DNA of 47,290 bases from Bradyrhizobium guangdongense (GCF_006483445.1 NZ_PPPT01000003.1:1-47290); one strand, 5' to 3'; counted from the stretch's first letter, positions 23,509-31,639 are shown. Numbers and translations: made by a program. Notes: generated from the letters alone by a model not told the origin.

Positions 23509-23955
23509 ATGCTGAAATCGATCGATCCGATCCTGACGCCGGACCTGCTCTGGCTTCTCGCCTCCATGGGCCATGGCGACGACCTCGCGGTCGTCGATGC
23601 CAATCACCCGGCGGCACGCATCGCGCGCTCGACGTCGTCGCAGCGCCTGGTGCATCTGACCGGCATCAGCATGGAGACCGCCGTCCGCGCGATCATGACG
23701 CTCTATCCGCTCGACGATTTCGAGCCCGATCCCGTGCGCGTGATGGCGCCGGTCGACGATCCCGACCGCGTGCCGGACGTGCAGCGCGCGGTGCTGGCGG
23801 AAATCGAGCGCTCCGCCGGCGGCCCCGTGCAATGCGGCAAGCTCTCGCGCAACGATTTCTATCGCGCGGCTGCGTCGAGCTTTGGCGTCGTGCAGGTCGG
23901 GGACAGCAGGGGCTACGGCTGCTTCCTGCTGCGCAAGGGTGTGATCGGGATCTAG
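23509..23955 (+). CDS. RbsD/FucU family sugar mutarotase
   Basis: A 148-residue protein opening MLKSIDPILTPDLLWLLASMG, with the family's MGHGDDLAVVDANHPA active-site region (His22, Asp24-Asp25, Asp30, His33) and a terminal GCFLLRKGVI. RbsD/FucU proteins interconvert anomers of fucose, ribose or related sugars, in the cytoplasm; this length and opening fit FucU rather than RbsD. The start at 23509 is supported by AAGGGGGC. The frame is open to a TTG at 23449, near the FNR-type box. No fucose catabolic genes are adjacent. Confidence 0.85.
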   Translation: MLKSIDPILTPDLLWLLASMGHGDDLAVVDANHPAARIARSTSSQRLVHLTGISMETAVRAIMTLYPLDDFEPDPVRVMAPVDDPDRVPDVQRAVLAEIERSAGGPVQCGKLSRNDFYRAAASSFGVVQVGDSRGYGCFLLRKGVIGI

Positions 23956-23977
23956 GCGCGCGCAAGATCGCGTCCTC

Positions 23978-24112
23978 GTGCCCCGGACGCAGCGCAACGT
24001 CTCTTCGACGATGCGCTGCAGAGCCGGGGCCCATGCCACAGATGAGTTCGTCGCCGTCTGGGTCCCGGCTCAGCGCCGCAACGCTTATGTCGTTGCGGCG
24101 CGTCCGGGACAC
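23978..24112. repeat. Dispersed palindromic repeat (about 135 bases)
   Basis: The two ends, starting GTGCCCCGGACGCAGCGCAAC and ending GTTGCGGCGCGTCCGGGACAC, are near-complements, with a second inner pair (GAGCCGGGGCCC / GGGTCCCGGCTC). The element occupies most of the gap between two convergent genes. It fits a Bradyrhizobium repeat family recognised by the CCCCGGACGCAGCGCAACG motif. Confidence 0.75.
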
Positions 24113-24156
24113 GAGAGTAGGAGGCGCTCGCAATGACGGCGTTGAGAGAGTTTGCG

Positions 24157-25584
24157 CTACGAGAAGAACGCGATCTTCTCGGCCTGGGTCATGCGGCGGA
24201 TCGGGGCCAGGGGATCGTTGGCGGCCGTGCGCGGCGTCTTGAGCATGCCGCTGGCGAGGATGGTCGCGCCGAGCGAGGCCTCCGCCGCCGGCGAGGACAT
24301 CGGCGCGGATGACGACATCGCGACCGGTGAGGGCATCGGAAGCGACGTCGCTTGTGCGACCACGGGCTCGGGGCGCTCCATCACCGCAGTGGCGGCTTCG
24401 GCGATGGCCTCGCGCAGTTGCGCGATCGTTTCGGCCATCCCGGCCGACACGGCCTCTGCGACAACGGGCTCTTCGACGACAGGCTCCGCCGCGAATGGCT
24501 CTGCGGCGATCGGCTCCGCAGCGGCTGGTTCTTTCGCGACCGGCTCCGCAGCAACGAGCTCTTCCACAACCGGTGCATGAACCTCCGCCGCAATCTCGCT
24601 GAACTCGCCGATGATCTCGTCGAACTCCGGATCCGGCGCAGCCATCTCCATCGCGATCGCCGCAAGGACGGCTTCGTCCTCGGCCTCCGCCGCCGCATCG
24701 AGCTGCGGCTCGTCGATGACCTCCGCGAGTGCGGCGGGTTCAGCGACATCCAGCTCGCTAACGATCGGGCTCTCCACGATCTCTGCGATTTGGACTTCGG
24801 CGATCTGGATTTCACCGATCGGCTCGGCGGCCGCGGCTTCCATCGTCTCGGCGATGTCAGTTGTAGCTGCGGCAAGCTCCGGCTCGGGGGCCGTGGCGAC
24901 CTCTTGCTGCATCTCCGCGACGTCTGCCGGCGGCTCGCTCACCGCCATCTCCATGGCGATGTCGGCAGTCGGCGCTTCCGCAACTTCGGGCGCTTGCTGC
25001 GCCGGTGCGGGAGGAGGAGGTGCTGCCTCGGCCTGCCTGGCCGTGGCGCCGCCGCCGGCCTGCTCGATCTGGTCCTTGAGCAGGTCGAAGGCGACCCGGA
25101 GCTCGGTGCGCGGGTCGATGGTCGCCATCTGGCCGCAGGCGCCCTCGATGGCCGTGAGCTGCGAATCAATCAGGTCGCAGATTCGCCCGTCGGCGCCGAT
25201 CTCGCGCCAGCGCCAGGAGATCTCCTTGATGATGCGCACGCCGCGGTGGATCGGGCTGAGGCTCGCCTCGATCATGCCGGGATCGAACGCTGCGACCGCC
25301 AGGGTCTCGGCCTCGCGAACGGCGCGGCGGATCGCGGCCAGCACCTCGGGCACGCGATCCTCGACGACAGGTTGACGCTGCGCCGCAAGGGTTTCCTCGA
25401 TTTTGGCAACGGCATCGAGCACCATGCGCGTGTCGGCGTTGCGGTTGCGCTTGGCGTATTCGCCGAGGAACCAGCGGCCGCGCGCGGTCTCCATAAAGGC
25501 TTCGCGGATCGCGTCGTAATCCTGCTCGTTCGGCTCGGCCGCACGGGCGGACATCGGCGAGAGGGCGAATGCTTCATTGGCCAT
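24157..25584 (-). CDS. Acidic Ala/Glu/Pro-rich protein of unknown function
   Basis: A 475-residue protein in two parts. Residues 1 to about 190 look folded and helical (EQDYDAIREAFMETARGRWFLGEYAKRN, DTRMVLDAVAKIEETL, LRVAFDLLKDQIEQ). The next 250 residues are low-complexity, dominated by Ala, Glu, Pro and Val with degenerate EPIAAEPFAAEPVVEEP-type repeats. The C-terminus regains order (LKTPRTAANDPLAPIRRMTQAEKIAFFS). Its acidity and disorder suggest a scaffold or localisation protein, but I recognise no named family. Start at 25584 follows a GACGAG site; the open frame extends 16 codons further. It is divergent from the MFS gene across only 75 bases. Confidence 0.7.
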   Translation of the reverse strand: MANEAFALSPMSARAAEPNEQDYDAIREAFMETARGRWFLGEYAKRNRNADTRMVLDAVAKIEETLAAQRQPVVEDRVPEVLAAIRRAVREAETLAVAAFDPGMIEASLSPIHRGVRIIKEISWRWREIGADGRICDLIDSQLTAIEGACGQMATIDPRTELRVAFDLLKDQIEQAGGGATARQAEAAPPPPAPAQQAPEVAEAPTADIAMEMAVSEPPADVAEMQQEVATAPEPELAAATTDIAETMEAAAAEPIGEIQIAEVQIAEIVESPIVSELDVAEPAALAEVIDEPQLDAAAEAEDEAVLAAIAMEMAAPDPEFDEIIGEFSEIAAEVHAPVVEELVAAEPVAKEPAAAEPIAAEPFAAEPVVEEPVVAEAVSAGMAETIAQLREAIAEAATAVMERPEPVVAQATSLPMPSPVAMSSSAPMSSPAAEASLGATILASGMLKTPRTAANDPLAPIRRMTQAEKIAFFS

Positions 25585-25611
25585 GGCAATCTCGTCGCGC
25601 AAATCAGTGCG

Positions 25612-25624
25612 CGTTACTGTAACG
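25612..25624. promoter_or_regulatory. 13-base palindrome, candidate operator
   Basis: CGTTAC-T-GTAACG is perfect and sits in the 75-base space between two divergent genes (starts at 25584 and 25660), so it could control either. Confidence 0.35.
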
Positions 25625-25659
25625 ATCACCACGATATCGACCGAATCGCAATTGAATTG

Positions 25660-26913
25660 ATGCCGAACGAATCACAAATCCCCACAGCATCTGCGTCGCA
25701 AGGCCGGCGATTCGCGATTCGGCTGGCGCTGTTCTACTCGACGTCGTTCGGTCTTCTCGGTACCCATCTGCCGTTCTTCCCGGTCTGGCTGAAGGCCGTC
25801 GGCATCGATTCCGGCTGGATCGGGATCATCTGCGCCGTGCCCGCGGTGACGCGATTCACCTCGCTGCCCTTCGTGACCGCGACGGCAGAACGCCGCCACG
25901 CCCTGCGCGCAGCCATGATCATCTCCGCCTTTGCCGCAGCAATCGGCTTCACGCTACTCGGCACGCAGCATCGGCCGATAGCCGTACTGCTGCTCTATGT
26001 CGTCACCTGCGGCTTCTGGACGCCGCTGATGCCGCTGACGGATGCCTATGCGCTGCGCGGCGTCATCAGCTACGGCCTCAGCTACGGCCCGCTGCGGCTG
26101 TGGGGATCGGTTGCCTTTATCGTCTGCGCGCTCGCCTGCGGGCTCGCGATCGACGTGATCGCGGCGCGCGAACTGATCTGGGTGATTGCATCGCTCGCGA
26201 CGCTGTCGGCGTTCACCGGTCTCCTGCTGCGGCCGCTCGACGATATCGGTCGAAAGACCGTGGTCGCGCAGGGCGGCAAGCGCCTGCTGCGCGATGCAAA
26301 CTTTGTTGCGATCATCGTTTCGGCGGCACTGATCCAAAGCAGCCACGTCGCCTATTACACCTTCGCCTCGATCAACTGGCAGACGCATGGCGTCAGTGGG
26401 CTGACGATCGCGATACTATGGTCGCTCGGCGTATTCGCCGAGATCATCGTGTTCGCGGTATCGCCACGGCTGTCGCTGCATCCGTGGCTGCTTGTGGTGA
26501 TCGGCGGTGTCAGTGCGGTCGTGCGGTGGTCGGTCACGGCGAATGAGCCGCAGCTTGTTATCCTTGCGATCGTTCAGGTCGGGCACGGCCTCACCTTCGG
26601 GCTGACGCAGGTCGGCGTCATGAGTCTCCTGGTGCAACACGTTCCCTCGCATCAGATGGCGCGCGGGCAGGGCTATTACGCGGCGACCGCCGGCCTGTTG
26701 AGTTCGACGACGTCGATCATTTCAGGAGCGATCTACGCCCGCTATGGCGAGGGGCTCTACTACATGATGGCCGCGATGGCCGGCATCGGCGCGGCCGTGA
26801 TGTGGTCGATGCGGCACCGGCTCAAGCATGATCCGGAAAAGTGCGAAGCGGTTTTCCCTCGCGACAAACGCGAAACGCGTTTGCGCGGAGATCATGCGCA
26901 AACAAAGAACTAA
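25660..26913 (+). CDS. MFS transporter, MFS_1-like / HcaT-type
   Basis: A 417-residue polytopic transporter with about 12 membrane segments. The N-terminal LALFYSTSFGLLGTHLPFFPVWLKAVGIDSGWIG and the GPLRLWGSVAF stretch fit the HcaT-like subfamily (aromatic acid or nucleoside-like symporters, PF12832). The last membrane helix ends near residue 388. The final about 28 residues, from LKHDPEKC on, come from a dispersed repeat that supplies the stop codon, so the native C-terminus has been replaced or extended. No ribosome site is clear before the ATG. The stop adjoins that of the epimerase on the other strand (26913/26914). Confidence 0.85.
   Translation: MPNESQIPTASASQGRRFAIRLALFYSTSFGLLGTHLPFFPVWLKAVGIDSGWIGIICAVPAVTRFTSLPFVTATAERRHALRAAMIISAFAAAIGFTLLGTQHRPIAVLLLYVVTCGFWTPLMPLTDAYALRGVISYGLSYGPLRLWGSVAFIVCALACGLAIDVIAARELIWVIASLATLSAFTGLLLRPLDDIGRKTVVAQGGKRLLRDANFVAIIVSAALIQSSHVAYYTFASINWQTHGVSGLTIAILWSLGVFAEIIVFAVSPRLSLHPWLLVVIGGVSAVVRWSVTANEPQLVILAIVQVGHGLTFGLTQVGVMSLLVQHVPSHQMARGQGYYAATAGLLSSTTSIISGAIYARYGEGLYYMMAAMAGIGAAVMWSMRHRLKHDPEKCEAVFPRDKRETRLRGDHAQTKN
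26826..26897. repeat. Dispersed palindromic repeat inside the end of the MFS gene
   Basis: GCATGATC at 26826 pairs with GATCATGC at 26890, with a second pair (AACGCG / CGCGTT) inside. It contains CCGGAAAAGTGCGAAGCGG and ACAAACGCGAAACGCGTTTG, parts of a repeat found widely in Bradyrhizobium and Rhodopseudomonas intergenic regions. Confidence 0.75.
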
Positions 26914-27909
26914 TCAGCCCCAGAGCGTAGCCTCGGGCGGATAGACGAGACTGTCGTCATAACGAAGGCCATTGTCGCGATCGCGCGCCAGCAGCAGCGG
27001 GCCGTCGAGATCGACGAAGCGGGCCTGCGGCGTCAGCAGCATTGCAGGCGCCATCGACAGCGAGGTCGCCACCATGCAGCCGACCATGATCTCGAAGCCG
27101 AGCGTCTGCGCCGCATCCGCCATGGCGAGCGCCTCGGTGAGGCCGCCGGTCTTGTCGAGCTTGATGTTCACGGCGTCGTAGCGGTCGCGCAAGGGCGCGA
27201 GCGAATTGCGGTCGTGCACGCTCTCATCGGCACAGACGGCGAGCGGGCGCTTGATGCGGGCAAGCCGCTGGTCCCGGCCCGCCGGCAGCGGCTGCTCGAC
27301 CAGGGTGACACCGACCTCGGCGCAGGCGTGCAAATTGTGTTCGAGGTTGGCATCGGTCCAGGCCTCGTTGGCATCGACGATCAGCTCGGATTCGGGGGCG
27401 GCCTCGCGTACGGCTGCGATCCGTTCGGCGTCGCCGTCGCCGCCGAGCTTGATCTTGAGGAGCGGCCGCCGCGACGCCTTGGCGGTGGCTGCCGCCATCG
27501 CCTCGGGGCTGCCTAACGAAATCGTGTAGGCCGTGGTCCGCTCGCCCGGCACGGGGCGGTCGAGCAGGTTCCAGACCCGCAACCCAGCCTGCTTGGCTTC
27601 CAGATCGATCAGGGCGCAGTCCAGGGCGTTACGGGCCGCGCCCGGCGGCATGGCCGCCTGAAGGGCCTGCCGGTCCAGTCCGCTCACTATTGCCTCCTGC
27701 ATGGCCTGAATCGCTGCTAGCGTCGCCTCCGGGGTCTCGCCATAGCGCGGATAGGGCACGCATTCGCCGCGGCCGGTGAGCCCGCCGCGGCTGATCTCGG
27801 CCACAACGGTCACGGCCTCGGTCTTGGCGCCCCGGCTGATGGTAAAGCTGCCCGCGATCGGGAAGCGCTCGATTCGCGCAAGCAACGTTGGAAGTTTGGG
27901 CGAAGTCAT
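26914..27909 (-). CDS. Dipeptide epimerase (L-Ala-D/L-Glu epimerase-like, enolase superfamily)
   Basis: A 331-residue enolase-superfamily enzyme of the muconate lactonising subgroup. The acid-base lysines are Lys152/Lys154 in KIKLG and Lys250 in NIKLDKTGG; metal ligands are Asp179 in VDANEAW, Glu205 in EQPL and Asp228 in CADES. Its specific features (ISRGAKTEA at the N-terminus, GRGECVPYPRYGET) are those of L-Ala-D/L-Glu epimerases, which act on murein peptides during peptidoglycan recycling. The specificity of this subgroup varies, so the dipeptide is uncertain. Convergent with the MFS transporter, which might import a related substrate. Confidence 0.88.
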   Translation of the reverse strand: MTSPKLPTLLARIERFPIAGSFTISRGAKTEAVTVVAEISRGGLTGRGECVPYPRYGETPEATLAAIQAMQEAIVSGLDRQALQAAMPPGAARNALDCALIDLEAKQAGLRVWNLLDRPVPGERTTAYTISLGSPEAMAAATAKASRRPLLKIKLGGDGDAERIAAVREAAPESELIVDANEAWTDANLEHNLHACAEVGVTLVEQPLPAGRDQRLARIKRPLAVCADESVHDRNSLAPLRDRYDAVNIKLDKTGGLTEALAMADAAQTLGFEIMVGCMVATSLSMAPAMLLTPQARFVDLDGPLLLARDRDNGLRYDDSLVYPPEATLWG

Positions 27910-27937
27910 TTAAAACTCTGGCAATTTCGAACCGGTA

Positions 27938-27954
27938 AGTTGCCTGCTGCAACT
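27938..27954. promoter_or_regulatory. Inverted repeat upstream of epimerase and mlaE
   Basis: AGTTGC and GCAACT, five bases apart, 29 bases from the epimerase start and 96 bases from the start of the divergent transporter operon. Candidate operator only. Confidence 0.3.
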
Positions 27955-28049
27955 AACTATGACGGGTTGGGGATACCTTCTTCAAGGTAAGGGCGCGTGC
28001 GCAACCATCACTTTTCCGCTGCTTATGCCTCTTCAGGGGGGCGGGCATC

Positions 28050-29183
28050 TTGAGCGGCGATCCGAAGCTGGAACGGATCGCCAAGGGCAATGCGCTTGCG
28101 TTGTGCGCAACCGGGACCTGGACCGCAAGCTTTGCGCCCAGCCTCGAGCGCATCGTGGCTGACGCCGAAAAGCTCGCCGGCAGCCGGCAGAACATCTTTA
28201 TCGACGTCTCCGAGGTCTCCAAGCTCGATACGTTTGGCGCCTGGCTGATCGAGCGGCTGCGCCGCAGCCTGACGCAAGGCGCTGTCGAGGCGCAGATCGC
28301 CGGTCTCTCGGCAAACTATGCGAGCCTCGTGGACGAGGTCCGGCGGGTGAAAGCCAATCCTGTCATCGACGGCAGCGCTGTCACCATATCAGGCATGCTG
28401 GAGCAGATCGGCCGCGCGGTTGCGGGTGTCGTCGGTACCATCGCGAGCCTGGTCGACATGCTCGGTGCGGTGCTGGCGGCCGGCGGACGCGTGCTGATCC
28501 ATCCGCGCTCGTTCCGCCTGACCTCGACGGTGCATCATCTCGAGCAGGTCTGCTGGCGCGCGGTGCCGATCATCGTGCTCATCACTTTCCTGATCGGCTG
28601 CATCATCTCGCAGCAGGGCATCTTTCACTTCCGCAAATTCGGCGCCGATATCTTTGTGGTCGACATGCTCGGCGTGCTGGTGCTGCGCGAGATCGGCGTG
28701 CTGCTGGTCGCGATCATGGTCGCGGGCCGCTCGGGCAGCGCCTATACCGCCGAGCTCGGCTCGATGAAGATGCGCGAGGAGATCGACGCGCTGCGCACCA
28801 TGGGCTTTGACCCGATCGAGGTTTTGGTGCTGCCGCGCATGCTGGCGCTGGTGCTGGCGCTGCCGATCCTCGCCTTCCTCGGTGCGATGGCCGCGCTCTA
28901 TGGCGGCGGGCTCGTCGCCTGGCTCTATGGCGGCGTCGATCCGGAAGCCTTTTTGTTGCGCCTGCGCGACGCGATCTCGATCGACCATTTTATCGTCGGC
29001 ATCGTCAAAGCCCCGGTCATGGCGGCCGTGATCGGCATCGTTGCCTGCGTCGAGGGCCTGGCCGTGCAGGGCAGCGCCGAGTCGCTTGGCCAGCACACGA
29101 CGTCTTCGGTCGTGAAGGGCATCTTCTTCGTCATCGTCATGGATGGCGTGTTCGCGATCTTCTTCGCGTCGATCGGAATGTGA
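28050..29183 (+). CDS. mlaE: STAS-MlaE fusion, ABC permease for lipid transport
   Basis: A 377-residue protein. Residues 1-115 form a STAS-like domain (NIFIDVSEVSKLDTFGAWLIERL), and from about 165 there is a MlaE permease with RAVPIIVLITFLIG, the REIGVLLVAIMVAGRSGSAYTAELGSMK motif and EALRTMGFDPIEVLVLPR-like EIDALRTMGFDP. It belongs to the Mla-type systems that move phospholipids or sterol-like substrates between membranes. In E. coli MlaB is the separate STAS subunit; here it is fused. The start is TTG at 28050, supported by AGGGGGGCGGG; no ATG is in frame before the STAS domain. The next gene overlaps or follows within a few bases. Confidence 0.88.
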   Translation: MSGDPKLERIAKGNALALCATGTWTASFAPSLERIVADAEKLAGSRQNIFIDVSEVSKLDTFGAWLIERLRRSLTQGAVEAQIAGLSANYASLVDEVRRVKANPVIDGSAVTISGMLEQIGRAVAGVVGTIASLVDMLGAVLAAGGRVLIHPRSFRLTSTVHHLEQVCWRAVPIIVLITFLIGCIISQQGIFHFRKFGADIFVVDMLGVLVLREIGVLLVAIMVAGRSGSAYTAELGSMKMREEIDALRTMGFDPIEVLVLPRMLALVLALPILAFLGAMAALYGGGLVAWLYGGVDPEAFLLRLRDAISIDHFIVGIVKAPVMAAVIGIVACVEGLAVQGSAESLGQHTTSSVVKGIFFVIVMDGVFAIFFASIGM

Positions 29184-29185
29184 CG

Positions 29186-29959
29186 ATGGCCGCGCCCGAG
29201 ATCCAAAACCCCATCATTCGCGTCCGCGACATCACCGTGCAATTCGGCGCGACGCGCGTGCTCGACGGCCTCAATCTCGACGTCAAGCGCGGCGAGATCC
29301 TCGGCTTCGTCGGCCCGTCCGGTGCGGGAAAATCCGTGCTGACGCGCACCATCATCGGGCTCGTGCCAAAGGTTGCCGGCCGCATCGAGGTGTTCGGCGT
29401 CGACCTCGATGCATCGAACACCGCGCAGCGCCGTGGCGTCGAGCGGCGCTGGGGCGTGCTGTTTCAGCAGGGCGCGCTGTTCTCCTCGCTCACGGTGCGG
29501 CAGAACATCCAGTTCCCGATGCGTGAATATCTCAACGTCACACAGCGCCTGATGGACGAGATCACGATGGCCAAGCTCGCGATGGTCGGCCTCAAGCCTG
29601 AGGTGGCCGAGCGATTTCCCTCGGAGCTCTCGGGCGGCATGATCAAGCGCGTGGCGCTGGCGCGCGCGCTCGCGCTCGATCCCGATCTCGTCTTCCTGGA
29701 TGAGCCGACCTCGGGCCTCGATCCGATCGGCGCCGGCGACTTCGACGAGCTGGTCAGGACGCTCCAGCGCACTTTGGGCCTGACGGTTTTCATGGTAACC
29801 CACGACCTCGACAGCCTTTATACAGCTTGCGACCGCATCGCCGTTTTAGGGAACGGTAAGATCATTGCTGCAGGGTCGATCGCCGACATGCAGGCCTCGC
29901 AACATCCCTGGTTGAGGCAGTATTTCCATGGCAAGCGCGCCCGCGCGGTCATGAGCTGA
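29186..29959 (+). CDS. mlaF: MlaF-type ABC ATP-binding protein
   Basis: A 257-residue ATPase with Walker A GPSGAGKS (43-50), the Q-loop FQQGALFSSLTV, signature LSGGM, Walker B DLVFLDEPTSGLDP and the switch His in VTHDLDS. GALFSSLTVRQNI is characteristic of MlaF-like ATPases. It energises the MlaE permease at the inner membrane. The ATG lies two bases after the mlaE stop; an alternative GTG (29180) overlaps that stop. Part of the mlaE-mlaF-mlaD operon. Confidence 0.92.
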   Translation: MAAPEIQNPIIRVRDITVQFGATRVLDGLNLDVKRGEILGFVGPSGAGKSVLTRTIIGLVPKVAGRIEVFGVDLDASNTAQRRGVERRWGVLFQQGALFSSLTVRQNIQFPMREYLNVTQRLMDEITMAKLAMVGLKPEVAERFPSELSGGMIKRVALARALALDPDLVFLDEPTSGLDPIGAGDFDELVRTLQRTLGLTVFMVTHDLDSLYTACDRIAVLGNGKIIAAGSIADMQASQHPWLRQYFHGKRARAVMS

Positions 29960-29976
29960 TGTAGCCGGAGTATCCA

Positions 29977-30861
29977 ATGGAAACGCGGGCGAACTACGTG
30001 CTGATCGGGTCCTTCACGCTGGCGGTGATCGCGGCGGCGATCGGCTTCGTGCTGTGGTTTCAGTCGCTCCACACCACCAAGCAGAGGAGCCCCCTGCGGG
30101 TCGTGTTCGAGGGACCGGCGGCGGGCCTGCGCAACGGCGGCAGCGTCAATTTCAACGGTATCCGGGTAGGTGAAGTGGTCTCGGTGAAGCTGGACAACCC
30201 GCGTCGGGTTGTCGCACTCGCCATGATCGAGAACAAGGCGCCGATCCGGAAAGACACCCTGGTCGGCCTCGAATTCCAGGGGCTGACCGGCGTCGCCGCG
30301 ATCTCGCTCAAAGGCGGCGAGGAGGCGGCACCCCCGCCGCCGCTGGACGAGGACGGCATCCCGATCCTGATGGCCGATCCGACCAAGCTCCAGGACGTCA
30401 CCGAGGCGATCCGCGGCACGCTGCAGAACATCAACAAGCTCGTCGCCGACAATCAGCAGTCGGTCAGCAACTCGCTGAAGAACCTCGAGACCTTCACGAC
30501 CTCGCTGGCGCGCAATTCCGAGCGCATCGATGCTGTCATGGCCAAGGTCGACGGCGTGATGCTCAAGGCCGACAACCTCATGCTCGGCCTCAATACGCTC
30601 GCCGGCGGCAAGGACGGTGGCGAGCTGTTCCTGGCGGTGAAGTCGATCCGCGAGCTCGCCGACGATTTTGACAAGCGCTCGGGCGCGCTGATGGCCGACG
30701 GCCGCCGCACCCTCGGCGACATCAGCCGCGCCGTGAACAATTTCGACCGCAACCCCACCCGCGTGCTGTTCGGCGCCAGCAACAGCCAGCAGCAGGCGGC
30801 ACCGCCGGCCGAGCCGCCGAAGCCGGCAGCAGCGCCGGCGGCGAGTGGTCGGCGGCAGTAG
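29977..30861 (+). CDS. mlaD: MlaD family substrate-binding (MCE) protein
   Basis: A 294-residue protein with one N-terminal transmembrane helix (about 7-30, NYVLIGSFTLAVIAAAIGFVL) and one MCE domain (RVVFEGPAAGLRNGGSVNFNGIRVGEV, GLEFQGLTGVAAISLKGG). A long helical region (140-270) follows and a Pro/Ala-rich tail ends it. The MCE ring captures lipids in the periplasm and passes them to the MlaEF transporter. It starts 17 bases after mlaF. No MlaC or lipoprotein MlaA gene is in view. Confidence 0.9.
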   Translation: METRANYVLIGSFTLAVIAAAIGFVLWFQSLHTTKQRSPLRVVFEGPAAGLRNGGSVNFNGIRVGEVVSVKLDNPRRVVALAMIENKAPIRKDTLVGLEFQGLTGVAAISLKGGEEAAPPPPLDEDGIPILMADPTKLQDVTEAIRGTLQNINKLVADNQQSVSNSLKNLETFTTSLARNSERIDAVMAKVDGVMLKADNLMLGLNTLAGGKDGGELFLAVKSIRELADDFDKRSGALMADGRRTLGDISRAVNNFDRNPTRVLFGASNSQQQAAPPAEPPKPAAAPAASGRRQ

Positions 30862-30866
30862 GATTG

Positions 30867-31304
30867 CTAATCCGACCTTGGCTGTCTCAATGGATTGATG
30901 AAGCCTAGCCCTGCAAAGTCCTTCTCGTTGTCGGTGACGACAACGCAGCCATTGGCTTCGGCCACTGCGGCGATGATCATATCGAACGCACTACGTGGCT
31001 TCCCGCTTGATTTCCCGTCGGCCATGAGGCGTGCCCAGATCAGACTTGCGCGCTCGTCGAAGGCAAGCACGCGTCCGGCAAACAGTGCCTGCGGTCCCTC
31101 CGGCCCGGCAAACCAAGCTTCAAGCTCGTTGCGCTTCTTTCCGGCCGGCTTCTCCAGAATGCCGCGCTGGATTTCTCCGAGAGTCAGCGTGGATATGTAG
31201 AGATCGGTGTCGATCTGTTCCGTCAGCCAAGCGATGAGGGACGGCGACCGAACCGGTCTGGTGACGTTGCTGATGATGTTGGTGTCGAGCAGATAGCGCG
31301 TCAC
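30867..31304 (-). CDS. vapC: VapC-type PIN domain toxin
   Basis: A 145-residue PIN nuclease with the acidic set Asp7 (YLLDTNIIS), Glu44 (LGEIQRG), Asp108 (AFDMIIAA) and Asp125 (VTDNEKDF). These bind Mg2+ and cleave RNA. The start is GTG at 31304, overlapping the antitoxin stop in a GTGA junction, which couples their translation. The sequence is close to the rhizobial VapC/StbB group. It ends only five bases from the mlaD stop on the other strand. Confidence 0.9.
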   Translation of the reverse strand: MTRYLLDTNIISNVTRPVRSPSLIAWLTEQIDTDLYISTLTLGEIQRGILEKPAGKKRNELEAWFAGPEGPQALFAGRVLAFDERASLIWARLMADGKSSGKPRSAFDMIIAAVAEANGCVVVTDNEKDFAGLGFINPLRQPRSD

Positions 31305-31603
31305 AGATCGACTTTCCGGCCGGCGTCGCGCGCACGGGTCAGGTCGAGATCAGCGTCCACCAATGGCGAGCGCAGCAAGGCTGCAACGATGCCGCCCTTG
31401 CTCGGCGGTTCGCCGCCCATCGTCTGACTGACGACCGTCCTGATACGGCCGGCCTCGGCATCGTCCTCAGCCAACCGCTTGGCCAGAGAGCGGATCAGGT
31501 CGCGGTCGGCGTCGAGGCCAAGGACTTCGAAACGGGCCATACCGCGCTTGGACAGTCGTGCTCGATAGTTGCGAAGCGCCCGCTTTTGCGCCGTGTTCTT
31601 CAT
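31301..31603 (-). CDS. Antitoxin of the VapC-type toxin
   Basis: A 100-residue protein immediately upstream of, and overlapping, the toxin. The N-terminus (ALRNYRARLSKRGMARFEVL) is basic with a possible ribbon strand, and a helix (DRDLIRSLAKRLAEDDAEA) follows; the C-terminal half would bind and neutralise the toxin. The pattern fits a ribbon-helix-helix-like antitoxin, but the fold is inferred. The start at 31603 is preceded by GAGAGGG and lies 14 bases after a perfect 22-base dyad. The frame is open 27 codons further without support. Confidence 0.8.
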   Translation of the reverse strand: MKNTAQKRALRNYRARLSKRGMARFEVLGLDADRDLIRSLAKRLAEDDAEAGRIRTVVSQTMGGEPPSKGGIVAALLRSPLVDADLDLTRARDAGRKVDL

Positions 31604-31617
31604 GGCGAAGCCCTCTC

Positions 31618-31639
31618 GGATATATCCTGTAATATATCC
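31618..31639. promoter_or_regulatory. Toxin-antitoxin operator palindrome
   Basis: GGATATAT and ATATATCC are perfect inverted arms separated by CCTGTA, 15 bases before the antitoxin start. Its AT-rich symmetry and place fit the autoregulatory operator bound by the antitoxin or the complex. Confidence 0.65.
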
